In this document: piece by piece, positions 42,690 through 52,563 of the stretch
Layout: each line of letters begins with the position of its first letter
How positions within the stretch are numbered: the stretch's first letter is position 1
Source of the DNA: Perognathus longimembris pacificus
Taxonomy: Eukaryota > Chordata > Mammalia > Rodentia > Heteromyidae
Assembly (NCBI RefSeq): GCF_023159225.1
Contig: NC_063172.1
Coordinates: 34,580,832 to 34,644,831, forward strand
Reading direction: 5' to 3'
DNA length: 64,000 nt
Translations under genes and position numbers: made by a program
The notes under the pieces: generated by a model
What the model was told of the DNA's origin: nothing
The model's input: only the letters and a program-made list of their open reading frames with translations
Databases searched by the model: none

Positions 42690-43120
42690 TTTAAAAATTT
42701 TAGCTACTCAGGCGGTAGAGTTTGGTCCCTGAACAGCCTGAGCAAAAAAATTAGTGATACCCTCCATCTCAACAAAAATGTGGGTGTGGGGCTGGGGATA
42801 TAGTCTAGTGGCAAGAGTGCCTGCCTCGGATACACGAGGCCCTAGGTTCGATTCCCCAGCACCACATATACAGAAAACGCCGCCAGAAGCTGCGCTGTGG
42901 CTCAAGTGGCGGAGTGCTAGCCTTGAGCGGGAAGAAGCCAGGGACAGTGCTCAGGCCCTGAGTCCAAGGCCCAGGACTGGCCAAAAAAAAAAAAAAAAAA
43001 TGTGGGTGTGGTTACATGCATCTGGCCTATCAGTTATGTCAAGAATATATGAGGAGGATTGTGGTTTAGGCCAGCTCCCACCAAAAATACAAGACCCTAC
43101 TGAAAAGATAACTAACGCTT
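42690..43120 (+). mobile_element. Degenerate B1-type SINE split by a younger SINE
   Basis: 'tagctactcaggcggtagag', 'taccctccatctcaacaaaa' before the insertion and 'ggttacatgcatctggccta', 'ggaggattgtggtttaggcc', 'caagaccctactgaaa' after it resemble 7SL-type SINE sequence. The 42,789-42,995 SINE interrupts it. Confidence 0.5.
42789..42995 (+). mobile_element. Dimeric ID-headed SINE (younger subfamily) with TSD
   Basis: 'ggctggggatatagtctagt', 'ggttcgattccccagcacca', 'gtggctcaagtggcggagtg' and 'ccttgagcgggaagaagcca' plus an A tail. AAAAATGTGGGTGTG is duplicated at 42,774-42,788 and 42,996-43,010. It carries a private insertion in the linker ('aaaacgccgccagaagctgc'). Confidence 0.96.
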
Positions 43121-43540
43121 TTTATTGTAGTGTTTGTAGTTCTTTTTTCTTTTCTTTTCTATTCCTTTAGTTTATTCACTTTTGTCACTGTTTTTGATTT
43201 CTATACCTTTTGTTTTGTATACAAGCTTATCTGATTTGGAGAGGGGAAGAGAAAGAAAAGAAATGGTGGGACAAAGGGTCAACCAATTCAGCAGTGCTAT
43301 TTAGTAGACACTATGTTGGAAATGAACTCTACAATGTTGGGGGAAGAAGAAGAGTCAGGAGGTTAAAAATCTGTGAGAAAATGAAGGAAGGACAACACTG
43401 TTCAAAAGGAAATGTACTCATTACTTGATTTAGGTAACTGTAACCTCTATGTACATCACATGTACAATAATTTTTTTTCCATAGCTTAGAGGTTTTTTTT
43501 GCTTAGCATTATCTTACAATAAAATTTTTTAAAATAAATA
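43121..43540 (+). mobile_element. L1 3' UTR fragment (second subfamily)
   Basis: Matches the 3' UTR at 19.69-20.04 kb: 'tgatttctataccttttgtt', 'gaaatggtgggacaaagggt', 'agtagacactatgttggaaa', 'gaaatgtactcattacttga' and 'gtacatcacatgtacaataa'. It ends in an A-rich tail near 43,540. Confidence 0.8.
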
Positions 43541-43542
43541 AA

Positions 43543-43600
43543 GCCAAAAGGGGTAGAATATGACTTAAGTGGTAGAGTACCTGTATAACAGCCTTTCCTT
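43543..43600 (+). mobile_element. Fragment of SINE 3' module
   Basis: 'gccaaaaggggtagaatatg' then 'acttaagtggtagagtacct' resembles the start of the shared tRNA-like module (CCAGAAGTGG, CTCAAGTGGTAGAGTGCT). Confidence 0.45.
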
Positions 43601-43614
43601 TAATATTGTACTGT

Positions 43615-43754
43615 CAGAGAAGGAGAAGGAGAAGGAGAGGGAGAGGGAGAAGGAGGAGAGGGAGAAGGAGAGGGAGAAGAAGAAGAAGAAGAAGAAGAAG
43701 AAGAAGAAGAAGAAGAAGAAGAAGAAGAAGAAGAAGAAGAAGAAGAAGAAGAGA
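43615..43754. repeat. Purine-only (GAGAAG)n to (GAA)n tract, about 140 bp
   Basis: The tract starts as mixed GGAGAA/GGGAGA units (43,615-43,680) and becomes a pure GAA/AGA triplet array of about 74 bp (43,681-43,754). Every base on the + strand is a purine. All long frames here (poly-Glu/Lys, poly-Arg, poly-Phe, poly-Leu) are artefacts of the repeat. Confidence 0.98.
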
Positions 43755-44348
43755 CCTCTCATTTAAAGTGTTCTTTGATGTTAAATAACCTTTCTGATTA
43801 TGTTTCCTCATTTCAAAAATGACTACAATGACATTGGTTTTGAATACTTTTCAATTTTTAGTGAAGTCACAAATGAGAGATATCAAACAGAGCTAATGGC
43901 ACATAGCACACATTCAATAAATGGAAAAAAAATACTGTGGCTAATACTCAATACATGCTGTAGAAAAACTAATTATCTTAGTACTGCTTTGGGCAAAGCT
44001 ATTTCCCCTTATTACTTGTAGGACACTGAGATAGATTTAAACCAAGAATATTACAATAATTTAAAGAAATATCATTTGTAGGACCTTAAACTCATAATTT
44101 CTCATAGTTAATTAATGAGATAGCACTAGGGTTGTGGCTACTATTCTATGCTCTTTTGAACAAAATAATTGGTTTCAAATATATCATTTGTTGTGTGAGC
44201 TTGTGTAAGATAATGTTCCTAAGCTTTAGCTCTATATGTGAAAAGAACCTAAAACAACTAAGACCATATAGGGTTATTACAAATTACTAAAAGGTATGTT
44301 ATGTACTTGCACAGTAATTTACCCTTAAGTGAGTTTTCATTTAAAAAT
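43755..44348. other. Unrecognised AT-rich sequence
   Basis: Nothing recognised. Confidence 0.4.
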
Positions 44349-44565
44349 AGGCCTTGCTGAATGGCAACTCCTTAGTACAACTACGTGAAGATGATCAAAG
44401 TATATTAACTATCAAATAATTTATTTTATGATTAGATTTAAGAAAAAGAGAGCTGAATTTTAAAAGGGGTGATACTGATCAAGATACATTGTATGCATAA
44501 ACTGCTTTGTTAAGTATCAATTCCTTTGTACAACTACTAAAATAATAAAATATTAAATAAAAATT
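44349..44565 (+). mobile_element. Old L1 tail, two partial copies
   Basis: The first piece is 44,349-44,400 ('gctgaatggcaactccttag', 'tacaactacgtgaagatgat'). The second is about 44,440-44,565 ('aaaaggggtgatactgatca', 'agatacattgtatgcataaa', 'tttgtacaactactaaaata'). Both match the old tail block at 17.06-17.40 kb. Confidence 0.55.
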
Positions 44566-44839
44566 GGATCTATGTTTCCTTTTAAGACGAATTTGATTCA
44601 CTTTTTGAGTGAAAAATTTGGAGATATTATAGCCATGAAGCACAGAAATGACCAAATAATTTTAAAAATATTAAAAATGATGTTAGCATCTTTTACAAAT
44701 AAAATGTGTAATCAAATTTAGTATAAGACAAGATATACTAAATGATTGAAAATCTTGATGCCACTAGGAGAAATATTATAGCTAGATATTGCCTTATACA
44801 TTTTACCAATTAATTAATTTAGGTAATCAGGTAATTCTT

Positions 44840-45045
44840 TTTTTTTTTTTTTTGGCCAGTCCTGGGCCTTGGACTCAGGGCCTGAGCACTGTCCCTGGCT
44901 TCTTCCCGCTCAAGGCTAGCACTCTGCTACTTGAGCCACAGCGCCACTTCTGGCCGTTTTCTGTATATGTGGTGCTGGGGAATCGAACCTAGGGCCTCGT
45001 GTATCCGAGGCAGGCACTCTTGCCACTAGGCTATATCCCCAGCCC
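44840..45045 (-). mobile_element. Dimeric ID-headed SINE (younger subfamily) with TSD
   Basis: A T run, 'ggccagtcctgggccttgga', 'cttcttcccgctcaaggcta', 'gaatcgaacctagggcctcg' and 'ctatatccccagccc'. TCAGGTAATTCTT flanks it at 44,827-44,839 and 45,046-45,058. Confidence 0.97.
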
Positions 45046-45059
45046 TCAGGTAATTCTTA

Positions 45060-45305
45060 ACTTATTCATTCAGCAAACATTTAGCAATATTACACATTCT
45101 GGATGCTTTGAGGGTAAAGATAAAAATGACTTAGTCCATGACTAAGTCACATTCAATGTAAGTAAAATAGCAAGATATTTATTCACTCACTCGTGTGAAA
45201 TTTATTGAGCAGTACTAGATGATGGATCATCAAAGATGAACAGTCCTGGCAGCCTCTGTTCTTGAAATGCTCACAGTCTAGGGAGCATGATGAATTCTAC
45301 TAAGA
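45060..45305 (+). repeat. Ancient interspersed repeat fragments (family uncertain)
   Basis: Two adjacent pieces read 'cttattcattcagcaaacat' then 'attctggatgctttgagggt', and 'gtgaaatttattgagcagta' then 'cttgaaatgctcacagtcta'. They resemble the ancient ATTTATTGAGCACCTACTATG type with its GGAGCTCACAGTCTAG block. Confidence 0.45.
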
Positions 45306-46153
45306 TGTTTTAAGTTTTATAATAAAGGAGAGCAAAGAAAATGTCATACCTTTCCATCTCCTCTTGGGGATAAAGCAGTGGTCACCAGGAGTTGACAGCA
45401 AAGTTGTGTATTAAAAGATGGGAATAATATAGATTATGTGAAAAGCCCATGTTATCAGTGGGCTTGAGGAACTGCAAATTGTTCAGTGAGTCCCTACCGA
45501 CAGTGTTATGATCCTAATATAAATTAGCCTCTAAAGGCTCAAGTGTTTTGTTGCCCAGGAAAAGCCTTAGGGTCATATAGGTTTTTACTTCCTCCACGCA
45601 TTAACCCATGGATGAAAATCTAATTTGATGACATTATTGGGAGATACCAGAATGAGGAAGAGGGCCTACTTGGAGGAGGTGAACCACTGCAAGTCTGCTC
45701 TTAACCGGCAGATCTTTTCTCTGGTTGCCCTTCTGTCTCTCTTCCTCCCAGGTGGTATGAGATATGGAACTTGCTTCACCTCATGCTGTCCACTATAGTG
45801 TTCAGCTTCACCTCAAGTTTAAGGTATTGGAGCATCCATTTCTGGAATGAACACTCTGAAACTGTGAGCCGGGACAAATTTCTTCCCCTGGAAACTCTTT
45901 CCAGACCCTGTCACAGTGAAAAGAAGGCTGACAAACACAGATGGGGGCAGTGCTGAAGAGTGAAGAGGCCAGGAAGCAAGTGATCTTTTTACCACCATGT
46001 TGAATGCATTGGACTTCATCCTGCAATAATGCATTGTTATTAAATGGCATGTTTACACTGGCATTTTAGAAGAGGAATTCACATGGAGGTGTGGAGGATG
46101 TTAACAAAACAGGTACTCCACACAGGGCAGGGAGAAGAGCAAGAAGGGCATGC
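45306..46153. other. Unrecognised unique sequence
   Basis: Nothing recognised. Two overlapping 70-80 codon minus frames near 45,808-46,050 have no domain. Confidence 0.4.
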
Positions 46154-46163
46154 AAGAAACATT

Positions 46164-46895
46164 TTTTTAAATTGTCAACAGTTACATAGCAAGGTAGTGA
46201 GTACATGTCTTGTCAAACTTGTTACCTCCTCTATTTTTTGCCTACCTTTCCTCCTCCCAGTCCCCCCCCCGCCCCAAGTTGTACAGTTAGTTTACAACAT
46301 ATTGTCTTGTAAATATTGCTGTTTTCATTGGTTTGTCTTTTACCCTTTGTCTCACCATTTTGATGTTCCCCTTCTCTAATTCAGAAAACCATATATACAA
46401 TACCCAGGGTACCAGATGTGACAACAGGGGCTAAATCATAGGGAAGATAAACAGAAGAAAAAAAATAATTTTACATAGTACATTAAAAATAACAACAATG
46501 ATAAATTGTTTGTTTCCATTTCTTGGAGTTCATTTCACTTAGCATCATCTTATATGTTCATATGTACTAAGTATTGAACTATTGTGATCTTCTGCTAGGG
46601 CTATTCTAGACATATACTAATTATTACCAATGAGGGAATTCCTCTATGACCCAATGACTCCACTTTTGGGCATTTACCCAAAGAATCACAAAGAAGTCCA
46701 AACTAACACTACCAGTACAACTATGTTGGTTGTAGCATTATTTACCATAGCTAAAAGATGGAACCAACCCAGATGCTCCCTTGAATAGATCAAGAAATTG
46801 TGTGGTATATATGCACAAAGGAATTCTATGCTTTTATTAGAAAGGAAATGGAAAGCCCTGAAAAATATCACACTAAGTGAAATGAGCCAGACCCA
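46164..46895 (-). mobile_element. Twin-primed (5'-inverted) L1
   Basis: The left part (46,164 to about 46,622) is an L1 3' UTR in minus orientation ('cttgttacctcctctatttt', 'agttgtacagttagtttaca', 'cttggagttcatttcactta'). The right part (about 46,630-46,895) is the end of ORF2 in plus orientation ('tctatgacccaatgactcca', 'ccatagctaaaagatggaac', 'aaatgagccagacccaaag'). Compared with the L1 at 26.7-33.3 kb, the breakpoints differ by only about 20 bp in L1 coordinates. AAGAAACATT occurs at 46,154-46,163 and 46,896-46,905. The right copy coincides with L1 sequence, so the duplication length is ambiguous. Confidence 0.82.
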
Positions 46896-46905
46896 AAGAA
46901 ACATT

Positions 46906-47759
46906 ATTTTTTAATGTGGTACTAAAGGTACCACTGACTACTTGAGGAAAGGGCCACATTTTTAGTGATTTTCTGCCAGCTAGGTGATATACAAGAAGGA
47001 GGTGAATGGCAATGTTAGTAGTCATCTGTTGCGATTTAGGTAACTGAATTAAGTTATGAAAGATGCCCTGAGATTAAGTATCAGCTTTCTATAGATCCTT
47101 GATATAAAAACATCAGCTATTATTTCTTTTTGACAAAAAATAATATCTTCAGAGTTGTTCAATAAATTCATTATGATAACAATTACAGTTTTCCAATGAA
47201 ACTCTGGCATATTCTTCAGATCAAGGATTGGTTCTGTGGTCCCTTCTGAAAGTGGCCCCACTGCCCTCTACAAATAACTCTATGAATACCAAATGTTCCT
47301 TTCCTCTTCCTCATTTTACTCCTCTAAATTTGTCCACTATGATTCCTACCACTGACCACAAAACACATTTTCCCCAAAAATATGTTAGGTGGCATCTTTA
47401 TGTAAAGAAAAACCTAACTTTTGAATTTTTGAGAGAGTTGAAGCTATCTGCATACATCTTTTTTCTCTCATCTCTGCAGTTGTTAGTAAGAAAACAGTCT
47501 TCAGAAATGTTGACTCTTTTTTTGTCGCCATTAAAAAAACAAATACATACACTATCGTCATGTGTAATTATTTTTTTCCTCAATAGTCATGTAAACTTTC
47601 CTCTAAAGTACACATCATCTTCTTCATTCCTGCAACAACTCAGCTACAGATCTTCCTTAGGCCCTCAGCACCACATCGTTATTGATGATTATTTGATTTG
47701 TTATTTGAAGTAGTAAAATAATACCATTTTACCATTTTAAAAATCATAAGTTATCTATT
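46906..47759. other. Unrecognised unique sequence
   Basis: A 161-codon frame at 47,228-47,713 has random-looking composition and no domain. No repeat recognised. Confidence 0.4.
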
Positions 47760-47761
47760 TA

Positions 47762-48240
47762 TTTATTTATTGCTGGTCCTGGACTGGAACTTGGGGCTTA
47801 GGTGCCTCTGAGCCTCTCTGTGTTCAAGGCTAGTGCTCTACCCCTAAGCCATAGCACCACTTCTAGCTTTTTTTGAGTAGTTTATTTGAGATAAGAGTCT
47901 CAAGGACTTTTTTTTTTTTTTTGCCAGCCCTGGGCCTTGAACTCAGGGCCTGAGAACTGTCCCTGGCTTCCTTTTGCTCAAGGCTAGCACACTGCCACTT
48001 GAGCCACAGCGCCACTTCTGGCCTTTTTCTATATATGTGGTGCTGAGGAATCAAACCTAGGGCTTCATGTATACAAGGCAAGCACTCTTGCCTCTAGGCC
48101 ATATTCCCAGCACTCATGGACTTTTTACATGGATGGCTTTGAACCATGATTCTCAGATGTTAACCTCTTAAATAGCGAAGATTACACTTGTGAGCTGCTG
48201 GCATCTAAGTTACTTTTAACAACTCAAAAATTAAATATTT
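47762..48240 (-). mobile_element. B1-headed composite SINE split by an ID-dimer SINE
   Basis: The reversed 3' module occupies 47,762-47,898 ('ctggtcctggactggaactt', 'aaggctagtgctctacccct'). The reversed head resumes at 48,126 ('ggatggctttgaaccatgat', 'tctcagatgttaacctctta', 'acttgtgagctgctggcatc'). The ID-dimer SINE at 47,912-48,112 sits between them. Confidence 0.8.
47912..48112 (-). mobile_element. Dimeric ID-headed SINE (older subfamily) nested in a SINE
   Basis: 'gccagccctgggccttgaac', 'ccttttgctcaaggctagca', 'aatcaaacctagggcttcat' and 'catattcccagcac'. Flanked by CTCAAGGACTTTT (47,899-47,911) and CTCATGGACTTTT (48,113-48,125), a target-site duplication with one mismatch. Confidence 0.93.
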
Positions 48241-48284
48241 ACACTATGACCTTGCACTAAAGTCAATCCTACATTAGTGTTTTT

Positions 48285-48452
48285 CTACTTTCTAGCCACC
48301 AATATTTTCACAGTTTAATAGCTTTACTGTAGTACAATTTATGTTTAGAAACTACACATGCTTAATGTATAAAATTTGGTAAGTTTGGATATATTCATAT
48401 CCACATAAAGCCATTAATGTAATCAAGATATTAACACATCTGTCACCTACTT
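48285..48452. mobile_element. Ancient L1-like fragment
   Basis: 'tactgtagtacaatttatgt', 'ataaaatttggtaagtttgg' and 'aatcaagatattaacacatc' then 'tgtcacctac' resemble an ancient L1 block (AATTTATACACCCAT, CACAATCAAGATA, CATCACCC). Orientation not assigned. Confidence 0.35.
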
Positions 48453-48457
48453 ACCTC

Positions 48458-48545
48458 CTTCCTTCTTTCCTTCCTTCCTTCCTTCCTTCCTTCCTTCCTT
48501 CCTTCCTTCCTTCCTTCCTTCCTTCCTTCTTTCCTTCCTTTTTCT
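48458..48545. repeat. (CTTC)n microsatellite
   Basis: About 80 bp of CCTT tetranucleotide units with a few imperfections. Confidence 0.96.
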
Positions 48546-48557
48546 CTTTCGTTCTTT

Positions 48558-48776
48558 TTTTTTTTTTTGTAGTCATGGAGCTTGAATTCAGGGCCTAGGT
48601 GCTGTCCCTGAGATGTTTGCTTTAGGCTAGTACTCTACCTCTTCCAGTTTTCAAGTGGTTAATTGGAGGTTAAAGTCTCATTAACTCTCCTGCCTGACTG
48701 GCTTCAAACTGCCATCCTCAGACCTCAACTAGGAGTAGCTAGGATTACAGGCATGAGCCAGTATCACCTGGCCTGG
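48558..48776 (-). mobile_element. B1-headed composite SINE
   Basis: T run, 'gtcatggagcttgaattcag', 'tttaggctagtactctacct', 'gactggcttcaaactgccat', 'gagtagctaggattacaggc' and 'atgagccagtatcacctggc'. This is the reversed 3' module followed by the reversed 7SL-like head. Confidence 0.85.
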
Positions 48777-50654
48777 TTCCTTACTTTCTTAGAAGCTACT
48801 ACTCATTTCCCTTACAAAATTGTGTTTCTTGGCTGGTTGCTGATGCATTCTCTAAATTATAAAATAAATAAATGAATAAATTTGATTCTCACACACAATA
48901 TTTTGTGTTTCAGTACACAGGAAGGTAATAATGTTGATGTTGTTTTTCCCTCTCTTATTGAACCTGATGATTTGCCAAAAGAAAGAATTAAAAACCACAA
49001 ATCCCACAGTGACTGTCCTCTTAGCCAGCTGCTTGTCGTATGCATCAGGTGGCCAGGCATAGAAGAACATTACTAAGGCATAGAGCCCATAAAATTAATT
49101 GGAAATGGGAAAGTCTGTTTTAGTGAATCTTGAAGCAGACGTGCTGCTGTATACTGCTACTACTTAGGTATTCCACAGCCTGTCCTGTTTCATAGATAAT
49201 AAAGCATGACATCATATTAAGGAGAGACAAGGTGATTTTTAGGATGGACCAAAACTGAATACTATAGAGTCTTATGGAATCTACTGTGGTTCCTCTATGC
49301 ATGAAACCTTGTAAAAATCTATCCATTACATGGAGATATTTATAAGGCAAAGATGAGCCCACCCATTGGGACATGAAGACTGAGGGAGGTAAAAAGTTGA
49401 GGATTATAAAGTAGCTATCCAGGTGAAATAACAACTAGCAAAACCAAAACTAACTTGAGTACTGAAATAAAACGAATTCTCACTCAGGGAGCTCTGTCCA
49501 CAGTATCTGAAGTAGATGTTAGGTCAAAAAGAAGTGTCAGTCACCAGCTTCAGAAGTCTGTCTGTTTGTCAGTGGGTCATTCTTAACTCTTTCATTATTT
49601 GTGGATGGTAGTAACATTTAAAGCCCTAGTATATTCAGTATATTTAATTTAGACATTCCTTACTTAATTTGTTCTACTTTTAAAGGGTCTTTCAATGTAA
49701 CATTACTTCATCCTATCTATAGATCTGATGTTGTCAGTTGATCCAATTCTGGTTATGTGTTTATTGAATAAGCCACACTCTATGAAATACAATATTAGAG
49801 TCCTCTCTAAAATTGTAAGCTGCATTGACTTAAGCATTATTCATAATAAAAAAAAACCAGGCCCTAAACTCCTCTATACTGATTAAATTTTAAAGCTGTT
49901 ATTTGGGTAGTAGGAACTTGAATGCTGACAGGTAGATGGATACATTTTGGGAAGAAAGAGTCTTCATTGGACTCAGATGTTGTTCTGGGATTTGATGACC
50001 AAGGTGTGCCTTGATGAAAATTCTTACAGTGTTGGGCACTGAAAGCCAGGCTAAGGAAAAGAAAAAGTCTAGGACAAATGCTCTCAAACCTAAATCTGAA
50101 GTATGTTTCTCTACTAAAAGGGAAAACAAACTTAAACATGAACAGAACTCAAAATTATCTGGACACTCTCAGCAGTATTAATTATGTGAGCAGATCTGGG
50201 ATTGAACCTAGGCAACTTTCCTCACGCTCAAGTGTTCCATGTTACGTAACTGAATCAAGTGTAGGTTCGTGCTCACACTTCTGAGTATGGATGTAAGTTC
50301 AGCTAAGTCAAAACTTCTGAACTTCAGAATATTGTCCACTTATTGCTTCTTTGAAGCCCTTGAAACTGGTTTATAAGGGTCATGTGCAAGAGGTTTGTTT
50401 TCACAAGAAAGGTCCAAAACCATCTCTGCAAACCTCAGACTCAAGGGTTCCAGTTTTATTTCCTGTTACTTGTCAGTGTGTGACTTTTCTCCAATAAATA
50501 TTTCAAAAGAATGATGACAAATTTTTAAAACCATGGTTCATATGAGGCTGCTGCTTTTACTGCATTTTGAAAGATTATTTTTACAAAGAATGATATTACT
50601 ACTGGAAGTCCATTGATGCTGGCTTATATTACCCTCAATATCCTTTTGGTAAAG
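48777..50654. other. Mostly unrecognised unique sequence
   Basis: Apart from an ID-like B-box relic at about 50,190-50,235 ('gggattgaacctaggcaact') nothing is recognised. Confidence 0.4.
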
Positions 50655-50870
50655 CTCTTGAATATTTACAAAACTCTGTTTGCATTTTCTATCACACTAG
50701 GTCTTCATACTGGCTCTCTGAAGTAACTATTACTTTATAGTCTGTATTTAACAGATGAGGAAAATAAAGCTCAGGAGATTAAATGACCTGCCTAACCTCA
50801 CACAGCTTATGGCAGCAGGACTTAATTCCCAGGTCTCTGACTTCCAGCATTTAAAAAGAAATAATTGCAT
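50655..50870 (+). mobile_element. MIR SINE
   Basis: Strong match to the MIR core and 3' flank: 'ttaacagatgaggaaaataa', 'agctcaggagattaaatgac', 'ctgcctaacctcacacagct', 'cttaattcccaggtctctga'. Confidence 0.85.
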
Positions 50871-51368
50871 TCCACTCTCTACGAGTGAATAATGGGTTGA
50901 CTATCCAGTGGATAATCATACTGTGGAGTATTTCTGGAACTTTAGAGATCAATTCACAAAATGCTAAAGCAGCAATCTTAGGAACAGGCTGTAAACAGTG
51001 AAGGCTTGAAGAAACTTTTTTAATGAATAGATCCTGTCATGGGATTCAGACAAGGTAGTTGCATTTTTGAGCTCAGATATTCTTCTTCCTTCACTGATGT
51101 AGGGTTAGTGATTAAGTGGATTAATTGGTCAAAGTACTACATAGATGAGATCAATTTAGCCATCTTCATCTCATGTCCATCACAGCATTCTTCTCAGTGA
51201 AGATAATAGAAAATTAAAAGAAATAGAATTTACCAGAACCTGAAGGAAGTCCTGAAGAAAGCCAGGATGACATTAATGTTTATTCCACAATGTCATACAG
51301 GGTCATAACTGTCATGACTGATCATGTAAAAGTTTTTTCAAGTCAGTACCATTTAGCTCAATTATTTG
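50871..51368. other. Unrecognised unique sequence
   Basis: Nothing recognised. Confidence 0.4.
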
Positions 51369-51540
51369 TTTTTTGTCCATCTTCAAATGATTGTATAAAG
51401 GGATTACAATTTAATGTGTCCAGTGAGTCTTGATCTAAGTCATCTCATCTGTCATTCTCCCCATCCTCTCTCTATCCCTTTCCCCTGGGAGTCATGTCAT
51501 GTTTCCCACTTCCTTTATCACATATGTACACTGAATAAAG
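51369..51540 (-). mobile_element. L1 3' UTR-like fragment
   Basis: 'aaatgattgtataaagggat', 'tacaatttaatgtgtccagt' and a pyrimidine-rich stretch with 'cattctccccatcctctctc' have the order of a reversed L1 3' UTR, similar to 2,680-2,900. Confidence 0.5.
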
Positions 51541-51934
51541 TCCTAAGGCTGCAGAAAACTGGGGTGGGGAAAGAGGAAGCACAAGGAATTTGTTTACACA
51601 AATTTACTCCCAGATGTCCTAAATTATGGCTCAAAAATAATCATTTAAGCTGTTCCACACAAAGAATTTGTAAACAAGCATTTTAGAGTATACCTCTTTG
51701 AATGGGAAAGTTAAATGAGGAAAAGACAGATAGGAATTTGTAAGCAGTAGATTTTGCTTCAGCAGCATCACATACTCCATAGCTCATGTAAAGAGAAGCC
51801 CCCAATGCACGAATTCCCTCCAGTTGGAGTGATGAGGAATTGGAGTCTCACAACATGCACATTCCCTGCTGAAGTGGAACCTGGACATTCCCTGCCCTCT
51901 TGCTTCTGTTCTCACACTATCCAAATACGCTTTT

Positions 51935-52200
51935 TAATTTATTTTTTATTCTATGTTTTTTGCCAGTCCTGGGGAAAGCTTGTATATTTTGCTTTTATTT
52001 TTTCTTCTTTTGCCAGTCCTGGGTCTTGAATTCAGGGCCTGAGCACTGTCCCTGGCTTCTTTTTGCTCAATGCTAGCACTCTACCACTTGAGCTACAGTG
52101 CCAATTCCAGCTTTTTCTATTTATGTGGTGCTGAGGAATTGAACCTAGGGCTTCATGCATGCTAGGCAAGCATTCTACCACTAAGCCACATTCCCAGGCC
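51935..52200 (-). mobile_element. ID-dimer SINE with a duplicated 3' end
   Basis: The complete SINE is 52,010-52,200 ('gccagtcctgggtcttgaat', 'tttttgctcaatgctagcac', 'cacattcccaggcc'). The SINE 3' word GCCAGTCCTGGG occurs a second time at 51,963-51,974. Imperfect direct repeats (CCAAATACGCTTTTT at about 51,920 and CCAAATACCTTTTCT at 52,201) enclose both. Confidence 0.8.
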
Positions 52201-52275
52201 CCAAATACCTTTTCTTTAGTTCATATTTGATTTGCCTTGTAAATTGACTCTCAAACATAGTGCAGAAGTACTATT

Positions 52276-52301
52276 TGTGTGTGTGTGTGTGTGTGTGTGT
52301 G
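52276..52301. repeat. (TG)13 microsatellite
   Basis: TG run followed by GCATGCATGTGCGTGC, alternating purine-pyrimidine. Confidence 0.95.
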
Positions 52302-52334
52302 CATGCATGTGCGTGCTTGCTTGTGCACGTGTAT

Positions 52335-52563
52335 ATGCTATTTCTAGAGTTTGAACACAGAGTCTGAGAATTGTCTCTAAGTTTTTTGGCTCAAGGCTAG
52401 TGCTCTACCACTTGATCCACAGGACCACTTCTGGCTTTTTGCTGGTTAGAAATTAAAGTCTCACAAACTGTCCTGTCCAGGTTTGGTCTGGAATGGTGAG
52501 CCACTGATCTCAGCCTCCTGAATAAATAGATGCAATTACAAGTGTGAGTCAATGGCACCCTGC
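52335..52563 (-). mobile_element. B1-headed composite SINE
   Basis: 'ctagagtttgaacacagagt', 'gctcaaggctagtgctctac', 'gtctggaatggtgagccact', 'gatctcagcctcctgaataa' and 'acaagtgtgagtcaatggca'. Reversed 3' module then head, divergent. Confidence 0.82.

Noticed and set aside
43565..43811. Poly-Glu/Lys, poly-Arg, poly-Phe and poly-Leu frames
   Set aside because: Pure translation artefacts of the GAA/GAGAAG tract.
47228..47713. 161-codon plus-strand open frame
   Set aside because: No domain. Ser/Phe/Leu-rich composition tracks pyrimidine-rich DNA, and there is no splice or retrocopy context.
48458..48545. Regularly spaced repeat that could suggest an array
   Set aside because: A plain CTTC tetranucleotide microsatellite with no spacer structure, so no CRISPR-like array. 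No prokaryotic signature exists in the window.
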